Part shown: in pieces, positions 54,149 to 62,373 of the stretch
Layout of the letters: each line of letters starts with the position of its first letter
Position numbering within the stretch: the stretch's first letter is position 1
NCBI RefSeq assembly: GCF_000769075.1
Contig: NZ_JRFC01000033.1
Location: forward strand, 40,506-104,505
Direction of reading: 5' to 3'
Source: Porphyromonas sp. COT-290 OH3588
GTDB taxonomy: Bacteria > Bacteroidota > Bacteroidia > Bacteroidales > Porphyromonadaceae
Length of the DNA: 64,000 nucleotides
Made by a program: the position numbers and the translations under genes
The notes under the pieces: generated by a model
The model's database searches: none
Told to the model about the DNA's origin: nothing
The model's input: only the letters and a program-made list of their open reading frames with translations

Positions 54149-54934
54149 TTAATATCTCGTTGTTCTTTCGCCGAAGATGTAGTACAGCCAATCGAAAAGA
54201 GTAATTACTCCTTCGTTGATCTCCTTACTGTCTAGGAAATTGACTTTGACACCTAGCATAATACTGTGCCTCAAACCATTTGTTCTAAGGGATATGCTAC
54301 TTAGTGAGCTTGGCTCTGTGCCGAGGAAGCGTAACGATGAGCCGATAGGCAAGCGTGGATTGTATTCCGCTGTTAGGGAGAGGAATGAAAACACTTTAAG
54401 GTCTAAGCCTATCGAAGGCGAGAGGCTGATTCTCGATAGATCGCTAGTTTGGATCCAGCTTATGCCATTGCTGCTATTAGACATATCTCCGACCCTACCG
54501 GAGTGTTCGAAGGTCCATATCCCCGATAGGCCCACATAGGGAGAGATGATACGTGCTGGGCGCATATAGTACCTAGCACCCAGCTCTAGCCCCCCGACCT
54601 TGTAGTCGAGATCCCAGACGTCAAGCGACTCGCCCATTAGATTACCAAAGATAGATATGTTGGTACGTGGGAGGAATACTTCCGCTCCGATGTTCCCAAC
54701 CTCTTCCCAGCCGTGCCTACGTACCTCGGTGTTTCTCTTGACAGCGGTAAGGTTGCTCGCCCCAATTGATGCAGAGAGTGACCACACTCGTCTAGGTTTG
54801 CTAGGCTTGAGGATAGGCATCTGTAGGACTGGGTCTGGTGCCTGTGGACTCTGAGCGAGCAGGCTTACGCAGCCAAGCAGGCACACGAGCAGATAGCTTA
54901 TTCGCCTAGAGATCAATCTTTGTAGCGCAAACAT
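54149..54934 (-). CDS. Outer-membrane beta-barrel-like protein embedded in the suf operon
   Basis: I do not recognise a named family. The 261-residue product has a signal peptide (YLLVCLLGCVSLLAQ) and then alternating strand-turn sequence with many Gly/Tyr/Ser (VWSLSASIGASNLTAV, GGLELGARYYMRPARIISPY, FLSLTAEYNPRLPIGSSLRF, SIMLGVKVNFLD), as in 8-strand porin-like barrels. The C-terminal strand ends YYIFGERTTRY. It sits between sufB and sufC with gaps of 19-29 bp, a place where no membrane protein is expected. An Fe-S role is not supported by any motif; co-regulation with iron/oxidative stress is possible. Confidence 0.72.
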   Translation of the reverse strand: MFALQRLISRRISYLLVCLLGCVSLLAQSPQAPDPVLQMPILKPSKPRRVWSLSASIGASNLTAVKRNTEVRRHGWEEVGNIGAEVFLPRTNISIFGNLMGESLDVWDLDYKVGGLELGARYYMRPARIISPYVGLSGIWTFEHSGRVGDMSNSSNGISWIQTSDLSRISLSPSIGLDLKVFSFLSLTAEYNPRLPIGSSLRFLGTEPSSLSSISLRTNGLRHSIMLGVKVNFLDSKEINEGVITLFDWLYYIFGERTTRY

Positions 54935-54963
54935 ATCGCAGTCTGTTACTTTGATTTATTCGA

Positions 54964-56409
54964 TTAGCCGACAGAACCCTCTAGCGAGATGCTCAGTAGC
55001 TTCTGAGCTTCTACGGCAAACTCCATCGGTAGCTTATTCATTACTTCCTTTGCGTAGCCATTGACGATGAGTCCTACGGCTTCCTCCACACCGATACCAC
55101 GCTGCTGGCAGTAGAAGATCTGGTCTTCGCTGATCTTGCTGGTCGTGGCCTCGTGCTCGATGATGGCTGTGTCGTTGTCCACTTGTACGTATGGGAAGGT
55201 ATGAGCTCCGCAGAGACTACCGAGTAGTAGGCTATCGCACTGCGAGTGGTTGCGTGCGCCAGTAGCGTTCTTACCCACTTGCACCAGACCACGGTAGCTA
55301 TTTTGGCTATGTCCTGCGCTAATACCTTTGGATACGATGCGGCTACGGGTATTCTTACCTAGGTGTATCATCTTGGTGCCTGTGTCGGCCTGCTGATGGT
55401 TGTTGGTGACAGCCACTGAGTAGAACTCGCCCACCGAGTCGTCTCCCTTGAGCACACAGCTGGGGTACTTCCATGTGATAGCCGAACCGGTCTCTACTTG
55501 AGTCCAGCTGATCTTGGAGCGGTCGCCACGGCAGATACCACGCTTGGTTACGAAGTTGTAGATACCACCCTTGCCTTCCTTGTCGCCGGGGTACCAGTTC
55601 TGCACAGTAGAGTATTTGACCTCGGCATCTGTCTCGGCGATGATCTCTACGATAGCTGCGTGTAGCTGGTTCTCGTCGCGCTGTGGGGCGGTACAGCCCT
55701 CCAGATAGCTCACGTAAGCACCCTCGTCGGCTACGATGAGCGTGCGCTCGAACTGACCCGTATTGATCGCGTTGATACGGAAGTATGTGGATAGCTCCAT
55801 AGGGCAGCGAACACCCTTGGGGATATAGACGAAAGACCCGTCGCTGAAGACTGCGGAGTTGAGCGCAGCGAAGAAATTGTCCTTCACGGGCACTACCGTA
55901 CCTAGGTACTGACGTACGAGCTCGGGGTGTTCCTTAACTGCCTCGCTGAAGGAGCAGAAAATAATCCCCTTCTCGGCGAGCTTTTCCTTAAATGTCGTCT
56001 TAACCGAAACAGAGTCCATCACGGCATCTACAGCGATACCACTTAGGATCTTCTGTTCGTGTAGCGGAATGCCGAGCTTCTCGAATGTTTTGAGTAGCTC
56101 TGGGTCTACTTCGTCGAGGCTCTTGGGGCCGTCCTTTTTCTTAGGAGCGGCGTAATAGATGATATCCTGATAGTCGATAGCAGGGATATTGAGCTGCGCC
56201 CAATCGGGCATAGGCATCGCCTGCCAAACCTTGAATGCATCTAGTCTATATTGTAGTAGCCATTCGGGCTCTTCCTTCTTGGCCGAGATGAGGCGAATGG
56301 TATCCTCTGTGAGTCCTTTGCCTATGGTCTCGGTGTCTATATCGGTGGTGAACCCGTACTTGTATTCGCCTGAGGTTACCTCGTCTATAATATTATCGTT
56401 CTCTTGCAT
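54964..56409 (-). CDS. sufB: Fe-S assembly scaffold SufB
   Basis: The main scaffold on which Fe-S clusters form with SufC and SufD. The 481-residue length is standard. Family blocks include [60 protein letters not shown] (the conserved Cys) and [20 protein letters not shown]. First gene of the operon, with a -7 box about 115 bp upstream. SufS, SufE/SufU and SufT are not present in the window. Confidence 0.97.
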   Translation of the reverse strand: MQENDNIIDEVTSGEYKYGFTTDIDTETIGKGLTEDTIRLISAKKEEPEWLLQYRLDAFKVWQAMPMPDWAQLNIPAIDYQDIIYYAAPKKKDGPKSLDEVDPELLKTFEKLGIPLHEQKILSGIAVDAVMDSVSVKTTFKEKLAEKGIIFCSFSEAVKEHPELVRQYLGTVVPVKDNFFAALNSAVFSDGSFVYIPKGVRCPMELSTYFRINAINTGQFERTLIVADEGAYVSYLEGCTAPQRDENQLHAAIVEIIAETDAEVKYSTVQNWYPGDKEGKGGIYNFVTKRGICRGDRSKISWTQVETGSAITWKYPSCVLKGDDSVGEFYSVAVTNNHQQADTGTKMIHLGKNTRSRIVSKGISAGHSQNSYRGLVQVGKNATGARNHSQCDSLLLGSLCGAHTFPYVQVDNDTAIIEHEATTSKISEDQIFYCQQRGIGVEEAVGLIVNGYAKEVMNKLPMEFAVEAQKLLSISLEGSVG

Positions 56410-56522
56410 GAACTTTTATTTACCGTTAAGTTATATTCACTCCCAATTACAACACCCACTGCGGATAAAGTGTTTTGACCCTCGCCAAAAGTCGGAGTAG
56501 GGAGGGCTTTTGTTTGAGGTTG

Positions 56523-56530
56523 CAAAGGTA
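56523..56530 (-). promoter_or_regulatory. Candidate -7 box for the suf operon
   Basis: The minus strand reads TACCTTTG, identical to the tRNA boxes, about 115 bp ahead of sufB. No clear -33 element; no IscR-like site is recognised. Confidence 0.5.
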
Positions 56531-56569
56531 GCTAATTTCAAGATATTGAGTGTGTCGCATAGATGACAC

Positions 56570-56617
56570 AGCCAAGGGGCAGCGTCCAGCTGGTAGGCTA
56601 GACGCTGCCCCTTGGCT
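56570..56617 (-). terminator. Terminator after prfB
   Basis: Perfect 17-bp arms (AGCCAAGGGGCAGCGTC and its complement) separated by 14 nt that can extend the stem, 32 bp past the prfB stop. Confidence 0.8.
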
Positions 56618-56648
56618 TATCGTTGCTAGGCTCTACGTTGGTTGAGCT

Positions 56649-57765
56649 TTACTCGGGCTTCTCGGCAAACATCATTAGGTAGGCCTTGATGAAGTCATCG
56701 ATATCACCGTCCATGACCGCATTGACGTTGCTGGTCTGGTGGTTCGTGCGGTGATCTTTGACACGCCTGTCGTCGAAGACATAGCTGCGGATCTGCGCCC
56801 CCCACTCAATCTTCTTTTTCCCTGCCTCGACCTCGGCCTGTGCTCGGCGTCGCTTCTCCAGTTCTTTGTCGTAGAGCTGGGAGCGTAGGAGGCGCAGAGC
56901 GTTCTCTCGGTTGTCTGTCTGCGAGCGGCTCTCGGTATTCTCGATGATGATCTCTTCTTCCTGACCAGTGTCGGGGTCACGATAGAGGTAGTGTAGGCGC
57001 ACGCCAGTCTCTACCTTATTGACGTTCTGCCCACCAGCTCCGCTCGAGCGGAAAGTGTCCCAGCTTAGATTGGCGGGATTGACCTCGATCTCGATAGAGT
57101 CGTCCACTAGTGGTACGACGAAGACTGAGGCGAAGCTCGTCATACGCTTGCCTTGAGCATTGTAGGGTGATACACGCACGAGGCGGTGTACGCCGTTCTC
57201 GCTTTTGAGGAAGCCATAGGCTTGGTCACCCTCTATCTGCATCGTCATAGTTTTGATGCCTGCCTCGTCACCGTCCTGCCAGTTGGTGATGGTGGCTTGG
57301 TAGCCTTGTTTGTCTGCCCAGCGGCGGTACATGCGTGCCAGCATCTCCGCCCAGTCTTGGCTCTCGGTACCACCTGCGCCAGCGTTGATCTTGAGCACTG
57401 CTCCGAGTTTGTCCTCCTCGGCACGGAGCATATTGCGTAGCTCGATTGCCTCGAAGTGCTCAATGGCTTGGCGGTAGGTTTCGTCTACCTCCTCCTCACT
57501 TGATATGCCTTCTTTGCAGAACTCTAGGGCGAGCCTAACCTCCTCGGTCAGTCGCTCGGCCGTGTCGTAGCCCTCGATCCAGCGCCGTAGCTCCCCCACT
57601 AGACGCATTTGCGCCTCCGCTCGGGTGCGGTCTTCCCAGAAGTTGGGGTCGGCAGTTCGTAGCTCTTCTTCCTCTAGTTGTATGCGTCTGTTATCGACGT
57701 CAAAGATACCTCCTCAGCGCAAGCTTGCGCTCCAACAGGGCATTCAGTTGGTCTGTCGTTATCAT
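56649..57765 (-). CDS. prfB: Peptide chain release factor 2, programmed +1 frameshift
   Basis: RF2 ends translation at UGA and UAA. The coding sequence is in two frames. A first segment of 21 codons starts at the ATG at 57765 (MITTDQLNALLERKLALRRY) and meets an in-frame TGA at 57700-57702. A +1 shift at CTT-TGA-C then gives LDVDNRR and the long frame, for 371 residues in total. The long frame shows the peptidyl-hydrolysis GGQ motif (SSGAGGQNVNKV) and the RF2 family block VRVSPYNAQGKRMTSFASVF. It starts 5 bp after the acyl-CoA ligase stop, so the two are probably co-transcribed. Confidence 0.97.
57700..57714 (-). promoter_or_regulatory. prfB programmed frameshift site with internal Shine-Dalgarno
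   Basis: The minus strand reads AGGAGG-TAT-CTT-TGA-C. This is the classical RF2 autoregulation site: an anti-Shine-Dalgarno-binding AGGAGG three bases before the slippery CTT and the UGA stop. When RF2 is scarce, ribosomes pause and slip +1. Confidence 0.95.
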
Positions 57766-57770
57766 ATTTA

Positions 57771-59615
57771 TTATTGTGGTTCTACTGTTCGTATGTTGGC
57801 TTCCTCATACATCTTGGCGATCTGCTCGGCGTATTTCTTGGCCACCACCGAGCGTTTGATTTTGAGAGTGGAGGTCAGCTCGCCACTCTCGATAGTGAAA
57901 GGAGTGGAGAGGAGAGTAAAGTGCTTGATCTTCTCATACTGAGCTACAGAGCCTAGGGCATGCTCGATGTGCGCCATCATCAGACGATACACTTCATAGT
58001 CCTTAGCTAGCTCCTCTTCGCTGCGCTCCGTGTCTACCCCTCTGTCCTTCGCTTCTTTGCGCAGGATCTCCCAGTTGGGGTAGATCAGTGCGCTGACGAA
58101 TTTGTATCCATCACCGATGATAGCTACCTGCTCGAAGATGGGATCTGTGGCCAGTAGCCCCTCGAGCATCTGTGGGGCGATGTACTTGCCATTGGCAGTC
58201 TTGAAGAGGTCTTTGATGCGCTCGGTGAAGTAAAGCACACGTCCCTCTAGGCGGCCTGCATCGCCAGTGCGGAAGAAGCCGTCGGCGGTAAAGCTCGTGG
58301 CGTTAGCCTCGGGGTTGTTGTAGTACTCGGTGATGATCGTTGGCCCCTTGAGCTGAATTTCGTTGGTTGCAGGATCAATGCGTACCTGTACATGCTCGAG
58401 GATCTCGCCCACGGAGTCGATCTTGAAGCCTTGGAGCGGACAGAAGCTAACCGTAGCCGTAGACTCGGATAGACCGTAGCCGAAGCAGATCGGGATACTC
58501 ACCGACTGCAAGAAACGATTGACCTCTACCGATAGCGATGCGCCCGCTACAGGAAAGAAGCGGCCTCGCTGCAAACCTAGCACACGTTTGAGCTTGGTAA
58601 ATAGTGTATTCTTGTAGAGCTTGTAGAGGAGGCTGACGTGTAGAGGAGCCCGCTTACCTTCGTTATAGTAATGGAGCTGATATCGCTCGCCGATACTGAT
58701 CGCGTGCCGCAGGATCTTCTGTTGCAGAGGGGAGGCTTGGCTGATTTTGTCTTGTACGCCAGCGTACACCTTCTCCCAGAAGCGAGGCACGTTGCACATC
58801 ATCGTTGGCTTAATCTCTGGCAGTGCTTGTAGGATTCGCTTAGGGTCTTTGAGAATGGCTGTGGTGCAACCCATGTAGAGGCAGAAATACATCCATGTCT
58901 TCTCGAAGATATGGCTATGGGGCAGGAAACTCATGCTCACGTCCTTGGGAGTGACGAAGCGGAAGAGTTTCTCGTGCACCTCAATCTGTTTCATGAAGTT
59001 GCTATGGCGCAGTACTACGCCTTTGCTTCTCCCCGAGGTTCCTGAGGTGTATATAATCAGGGCCATATCGTTGGATAAGGCCTGCGAGGCGGTTACGTTG
59101 GCTTTGTTTTCGTTGGCCTTGGAGTCGCCACGGCGAATGAATTCGTCGTAGTACATAGAGGTCTTGTCCTCGGGGTGTAGTACGACATTGTCGTCGAAGA
59201 TGATGATGCGCTCGAGGGTGTTGCTGCGCTGCTGTACTTCGAAGGCATTGTTGTACTGAAACTGCTCGCCGACAAACATCAGCTTCAGCTCTGCGTCCGA
59301 CACGATGAAGTCTACCTGCTCTGGGGTGCTGGTGGCATAGAGGGGGACGGAAACTCCACGCATCATATAGAGCCCAAACTCTGCCATCACGCCATGGACC
59401 GCATTGGGCGAATATATCCCCACTCTGTCGCCGGGTTTGATGCCTTCGCGTGCTAGCGCCTTGGCAGCATCGAGGCATCTATCGGCAACTTCTTCGCCAT
59501 TGAGGCTTAGCCATACCGATTTGAGTGCGTCGTAGTAGCGAATAATGGTTTTGTGCGCAAAGCGTGTGCGTAGGCGCTGCGGATACTCCGCCAGATGGTA
59601 TAGCTTATTCATCAT
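57771..59615 (-). CDS. Long-chain acyl-CoA synthetase (AMP-forming)
   Basis: Activates fatty acids to acyl-CoA through an acyl-AMP. The 614-residue protein has the AMP-binding P-loop LIIYTSGTSGRSKGVVLRHS, the FGYGLSESTATVSFCP substrate motif, GFFRTGDAGRLEGRVLYFTE and TANGKYIAPQMLEGLL. The length and order match Bacteroidota FadD-like/AMP-dependent synthetases. No TM segment is seen. It leads a two-gene transcript with prfB. A -7 box lies about 75 bp upstream. Confidence 0.95.
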   Translation of the reverse strand: MMNKLYHLAEYPQRLRTRFAHKTIIRYYDALKSVWLSLNGEEVADRCLDAAKALAREGIKPGDRVGIYSPNAVHGVMAEFGLYMMRGVSVPLYATSTPEQVDFIVSDAELKLMFVGEQFQYNNAFEVQQRSNTLERIIIFDDNVVLHPEDKTSMYYDEFIRRGDSKANENKANVTASQALSNDMALIIYTSGTSGRSKGVVLRHSNFMKQIEVHEKLFRFVTPKDVSMSFLPHSHIFEKTWMYFCLYMGCTTAILKDPKRILQALPEIKPTMMCNVPRFWEKVYAGVQDKISQASPLQQKILRHAISIGERYQLHYYNEGKRAPLHVSLLYKLYKNTLFTKLKRVLGLQRGRFFPVAGASLSVEVNRFLQSVSIPICFGYGLSESTATVSFCPLQGFKIDSVGEILEHVQVRIDPATNEIQLKGPTIITEYYNNPEANATSFTADGFFRTGDAGRLEGRVLYFTERIKDLFKTANGKYIAPQMLEGLLATDPIFEQVAIIGDGYKFVSALIYPNWEILRKEAKDRGVDTERSEEELAKDYEVYRLMMAHIEHALGSVAQYEKIKHFTLLSTPFTIESGELTSTLKIKRSVVAKKYAEQIAKMYEEANIRTVEPQ

Positions 59616-59683
59616 ATCAACTTTCGTATTTAGTTATCAAATCATAGAGAGAGCCACCTGTCTACACAGCCCTCCACATATAA

Positions 59684-59691
59684 CAAAGGTA
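59684..59691 (-). promoter_or_regulatory. Candidate -7 box for the acyl-CoA ligase-prfB operon
   Basis: The minus strand reads TACCTTTG, about 70 bp ahead of the ligase start. The rest of the roughly 300-bp gap to the next gene shows nothing recognisable. Confidence 0.45.
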
Positions 59692-59912
59692 CAAAAAGCC
59701 TCGTGACTGCGCTACTTTGCTCTTTGAGGGGCAAATAAAAAGAAGCGATACAATGGGAGCCTTTTGCCGTGTTATTATAGACCGAGCAATGTAGGGGTAG
59801 CCACTGGGAAAGGACTACTTCACACGATTGGGGAGGGTAAAGAGTAAGGGGAAACAATACACAAGAAGACCAGCCAACGTCTGAAAAACTTGCCAGAGGG
59901 AATAGGATAAGA

Positions 59913-60257
59913 TTACAAGATATTGCTTAAGTCTTTGATAAAGTTGATTTGTTTGCCTTTGTTAGATTCACTAATAAAGTCGTTAAGGCTCTTGCTGTTG
60001 TATTCGGAAAAATCGCCAACAATAATCAAAGGCATTTGGTATTGCACGAATTTTTGAAGTATATCCCCTGCTATTTTAGTTTTTAAGTCAAAAAAATCAG
60101 GTGTGATATTCTCTTTATGGATAATGAGTTTGTTAAAGCCTTGATAGTACAGGTTCCCCAACAAATCTAATCCATCCTCAGTAGATCTTAAGATTAATTT
60201 GTCGGTTATAATTTCAGCCACTTTTGTATTGTCTACATTGTGAGTTTTAATTTTCAT
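59913..60257 (-). CDS. DUF4180-family protein
   Basis: A 114-residue cytoplasmic alpha-beta protein (KVAEIITDKLILRSTEDGLD, LLGNLYYQGFNKLIIHKENI, FDLKTKIAGDILQKFVQYQM, PLIIVGDFSEYNSKSLNDFI). This pattern, with ITPDFFDL and ending in -GDFS-, fits the DUF4180 family of unknown function (recalled), often transferred between genomes. It is clearly more AT-rich than the genes to the left and marks the start of the low-GC tail. Confidence 0.8.
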   Translation of the reverse strand: MKIKTHNVDNTKVAEIITDKLILRSTEDGLDLLGNLYYQGFNKLIIHKENITPDFFDLKTKIAGDILQKFVQYQMPLIIVGDFSEYNSKSLNDFISESNKGKQINFIKDLSNIL

Positions 60258-60319
60258 GCAGCGTTCGTTATTGTTAATCCCTTAATACTGTCTGTTCTTT
60301 GGTCATTGTGTCTGACGAA

Positions 60320-60739
60320 TTACATAACAAGATTTCCTTCATGGTCAATCTGCCAAAACGGATTGTAGGCTACCTCGAATACATAGCCGTCCAAATCCTT
60401 GAAATAGCCGCTATAACCACCCCAAAACACTTTCTGAGCAGGTTTCACAATGGTCGCTCCTAGCCGTTCGACTTCCTGCATCACAGCATCGACTTCTTCC
60501 TCCGAAGTGGCGTTATAACTGATTGTCATGCCTGGAAAGGCTGTCTGTTGGTGCGTTAATGTTGTATCCTCTTCAAGTTTCGGCAGTGGGTACAATCCCA
60601 AAACTATCCCACCCAAAGGGAACAGAGCATAGGCTTCCTGACTCTGTTCGGATTTCTTCCAACCCAAGCCTTCGTAGAAAGCCAATGCCTTTTGAAAGTC
60701 TTTCACTCCCAATGTGATTAAAGTGAATTTCTGCCTCAT
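60320..60739 (-). CDS. VOC-family (glyoxalase-like) protein
   Basis: A 139-residue vicinal-oxygen-chelate fold protein with the opening TLITLGVKDFQKALAFYEGL, FPLGGIVLGLYPL, the second half TISYNATSEEEVDAVMQEVE and the closing GYFKDLDGYVFEVAYNPFW. Such proteins can be glyoxalases, epimerases or antibiotic-resistance proteins; the first His ligand expected for glyoxalase I is missing at the usual place, so the activity is uncertain. It lies 62 bp upstream of the DUF4180 gene on the same strand. Confidence 0.85.
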   Translation of the reverse strand: MRQKFTLITLGVKDFQKALAFYEGLGWKKSEQSQEAYALFPLGGIVLGLYPLPKLEEDTTLTHQQTAFPGMTISYNATSEEEVDAVMQEVERLGATIVKPAQKVFWGGYSGYFKDLDGYVFEVAYNPFWQIDHEGNLVM

Positions 60740-60918
60740 AACTTATTCTGTTACTATGCGGTTTACTGCAAAGCTACTTATAAATAGTAAGTAAGCAAGT
60801 AAGATTGGAAGAAAACATCTTTTGCGAATGTTTGATTGCCGATAGTTCTTCTTGCAGTAGTCGGTTGATGTTGGAGAGTAGGTAGCTTTTTATAGCGACA
60901 CGTAGAGGTCGCCGAGAT

Positions 60919-61255
60919 TTATATTTTAGCTCAAATTTCAGAATGTTGATGAGAGAAAAGCTTTGAAGGAGGACAAAAAACAGCAGACCTCGTATTTGCC
61001 CCCTAGGAGGCTCTAGATTGCGTTCGACCTCGTTTGGGCACTTGACCCTAGACGATCGAAAACACTCCTCTAAAACGACTTATTTATAAGATATTAATAT
61101 GCACATAGATAGCATCTTGTTTGAGGCGTTTTTATCTAAGTAAAGCGGAAATTTTAGATTTTCTTCCCATCAATCTCGCAGGATTGTAGGACACGCCCCA
61201 AGTGATTGACCCATGGATCCGAAAAAATTAGTCCTTCAAAAAATATGATTTTCGG
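60919..61255 (+). repeat. Dispersed intergenic repeat, copy 5 (right end missing)
   Basis: This copy carries CAGACCTCGTATTTGCCCCC, TAGGAGGCTCTAGATTGCG, CGTTTGGGCACTTGACCCTA, CTCTAAAACGACTTATTT, TTTTCTTCCCATCAATCTCG, AGGATTGTAGGACAC, GATTGACCCATGGATCC and TTAGTCCTTC, in the same order as the other copies. The final CTTAACACTCCTTAACT block and AAAAAGTAGA end are absent; the sequence passes straight into the AT-rich segment, suggesting truncation. Confidence 0.78.
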
Positions 61256-61256
61256 G

Positions 61257-61493
61257 TTAAGTGCCTACATTACAAGGTTCTGCGATAAAATGCAAATCGT
61301 ATAGGTAACGATTTAGAAATGAGCGAGGTGCACTAATATACAATATTTTGAATAGCCAAAGAACGCTCACTATTTTACTTCCAAAGGTAATGTTTTGTGT
61401 GGAAAAGTGAGTATTCTTGTGTAACTTTCTTTTTAAAAGTTTTGTAGAAAAGAAATCTAATGATGAAAGGAATGCTTTATGGTCGTTTTTCAT
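61257..61493 (-). CDS. Doubtful small ORF in the AT-rich tail
   Basis: A 78-codon open frame starting MKNDHKAFLSSLDFF. It has no family resemblance and runs through the direct-repeat element at 61365-61411, so it may be fortuitous. A second short frame (61511-61624, 37 codons, MNFLTTEMRRCIARKLPNEI) precedes it by 17 bp and has a TACCTTTA box upstream at 61645-61652. The pair could be remnants of a decayed gene. Confidence 0.2.
   Translation of the reverse strand: MKNDHKAFLSSLDFFSTKLLKRKLHKNTHFSTQNITFGSKIVSVLWLFKILYISAPRSFLNRYLYDLHFIAEPCNVGT
61365..61411. repeat. 47-bp element A flanking the AT-rich PBP operon
   Basis: It begins GCTCACT and ends AGTGAG (short inverted ends), with CCAAAGGTA inside, which on the minus strand is a TACCTTTG -7 box. 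It matches element B at 63903-63950 in the same orientation at roughly 70% identity. The 390 bp from here to the two-TM gene is AT-rich with only the short frames noted above. Confidence 0.6.
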
Positions 61494-61806
61494 CCTTGGT
61501 TATGCGAATTTCATAAACATCTTCCATAAATTATCTTTTGTATAGTTTCAAATAACCTTTGCTGTATTTCATTAGGTAACTTCCGTGCGATACATCTCCG
61601 CATTTCTGTTGTCAGAAAATTCATTTTTATGTATGAGATGGAGATAAAGGTAGATATAAGTCCATTGAAAAAGAGTTTTATCTAACTCCTATTTTTCTTT
61701 TACTGTATCTTGCAAGAGAAGGATTTCTTTTGAATTCTATTCACTCTCAGAATCATGTAATTTTTATTGCGAACTAAGCATTTTTAACGCTCATTAGCTT
61801 AATTGT

Positions 61807-62373
61807 TTACAGTATTATTTTTCGTACCAGATAGCCCACTATTAAAAATAAAGAAAAAATTATTGTTGCAGCAACCAGATACATCAGAAACAGCATAAGC
61901 AATTTAAGTATTCTATTGACAGGTCTTATGTCTGTGTATTTGTAATAAAATTTATTTTCTTCCCTAATCTTAGAAACTAACGCCTCAAGCTCTTCTTCAA
62001 TATTTTTAATTATTTTTAATACTAGACCCTCGTCAGTCGTTTCATCAATTGCGATTCTTGTTATATTGTCAAATATTTCTTTGCTTATATAGGCAGATTT
62101 AAGTCCATCAAGTAATATCCTCTGCAGATTTTCTTTGAATTCTGTGTTTTTGGGGAAGTAGGCAATGAAATGAAGATTTGCATTAAGTTCAGAAAGAATC
62201 TGAATCCTTTTTTCAAAGTATTTTACGAATGTGCTTCTAGAATTTTCTATAGGTTTTTCTATAAGTGTCTTTATTAGCCATGTAATAAATACAATAATTG
62301 AAGAAAATACCAGAGTAGTTAATTCTGGATTTAATTCTTGTATTTTAGTAACTACATCCATTCTCTTGTGCAT
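61807..62373 (-). CDS. Two-TM hypothetical membrane protein partnered with the PBP-like gene
   Basis: I do not recognise a family. The 188-residue protein has a TM helix near residues 19-39 (LVFSSIIVFITWLIKTLI) and a second near 155-185 (LLMLFLMYLVAATIIFSLFL). About 110 residues of charged, helical sequence lie between them (IIKNIEEELEALVSKIREEN). The start overlaps the PBP-like gene by 22 bp (10 bp if the second ATG is used), so translation is coupled. Since the PBP-like enzyme lacks a membrane anchor, this protein may tether it; that is inference. Very AT-rich, unlike the core genes. Confidence 0.7.
   Translation of the reverse strand: MHKRMDVVTKIQELNPELTTLVFSSIIVFITWLIKTLIEKPIENSRSTFVKYFEKRIQILSELNANLHFIAYFPKNTEFKENLQRILLDGLKSAYISKEIFDNITRIAIDETTDEGLVLKIIKNIEEELEALVSKIREENKFYYKYTDIRPVNRILKLLMLFLMYLVAATIIFSLFLIVGYLVRKIIL

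Noticed and set aside
59002..59478. 158-codon minus-strand ORF in another frame of the acyl-CoA ligase
   Set aside because: Its composition is rich in Arg, His and Gln, typical of a shifted frame, and the ligase frame holds all family motifs.
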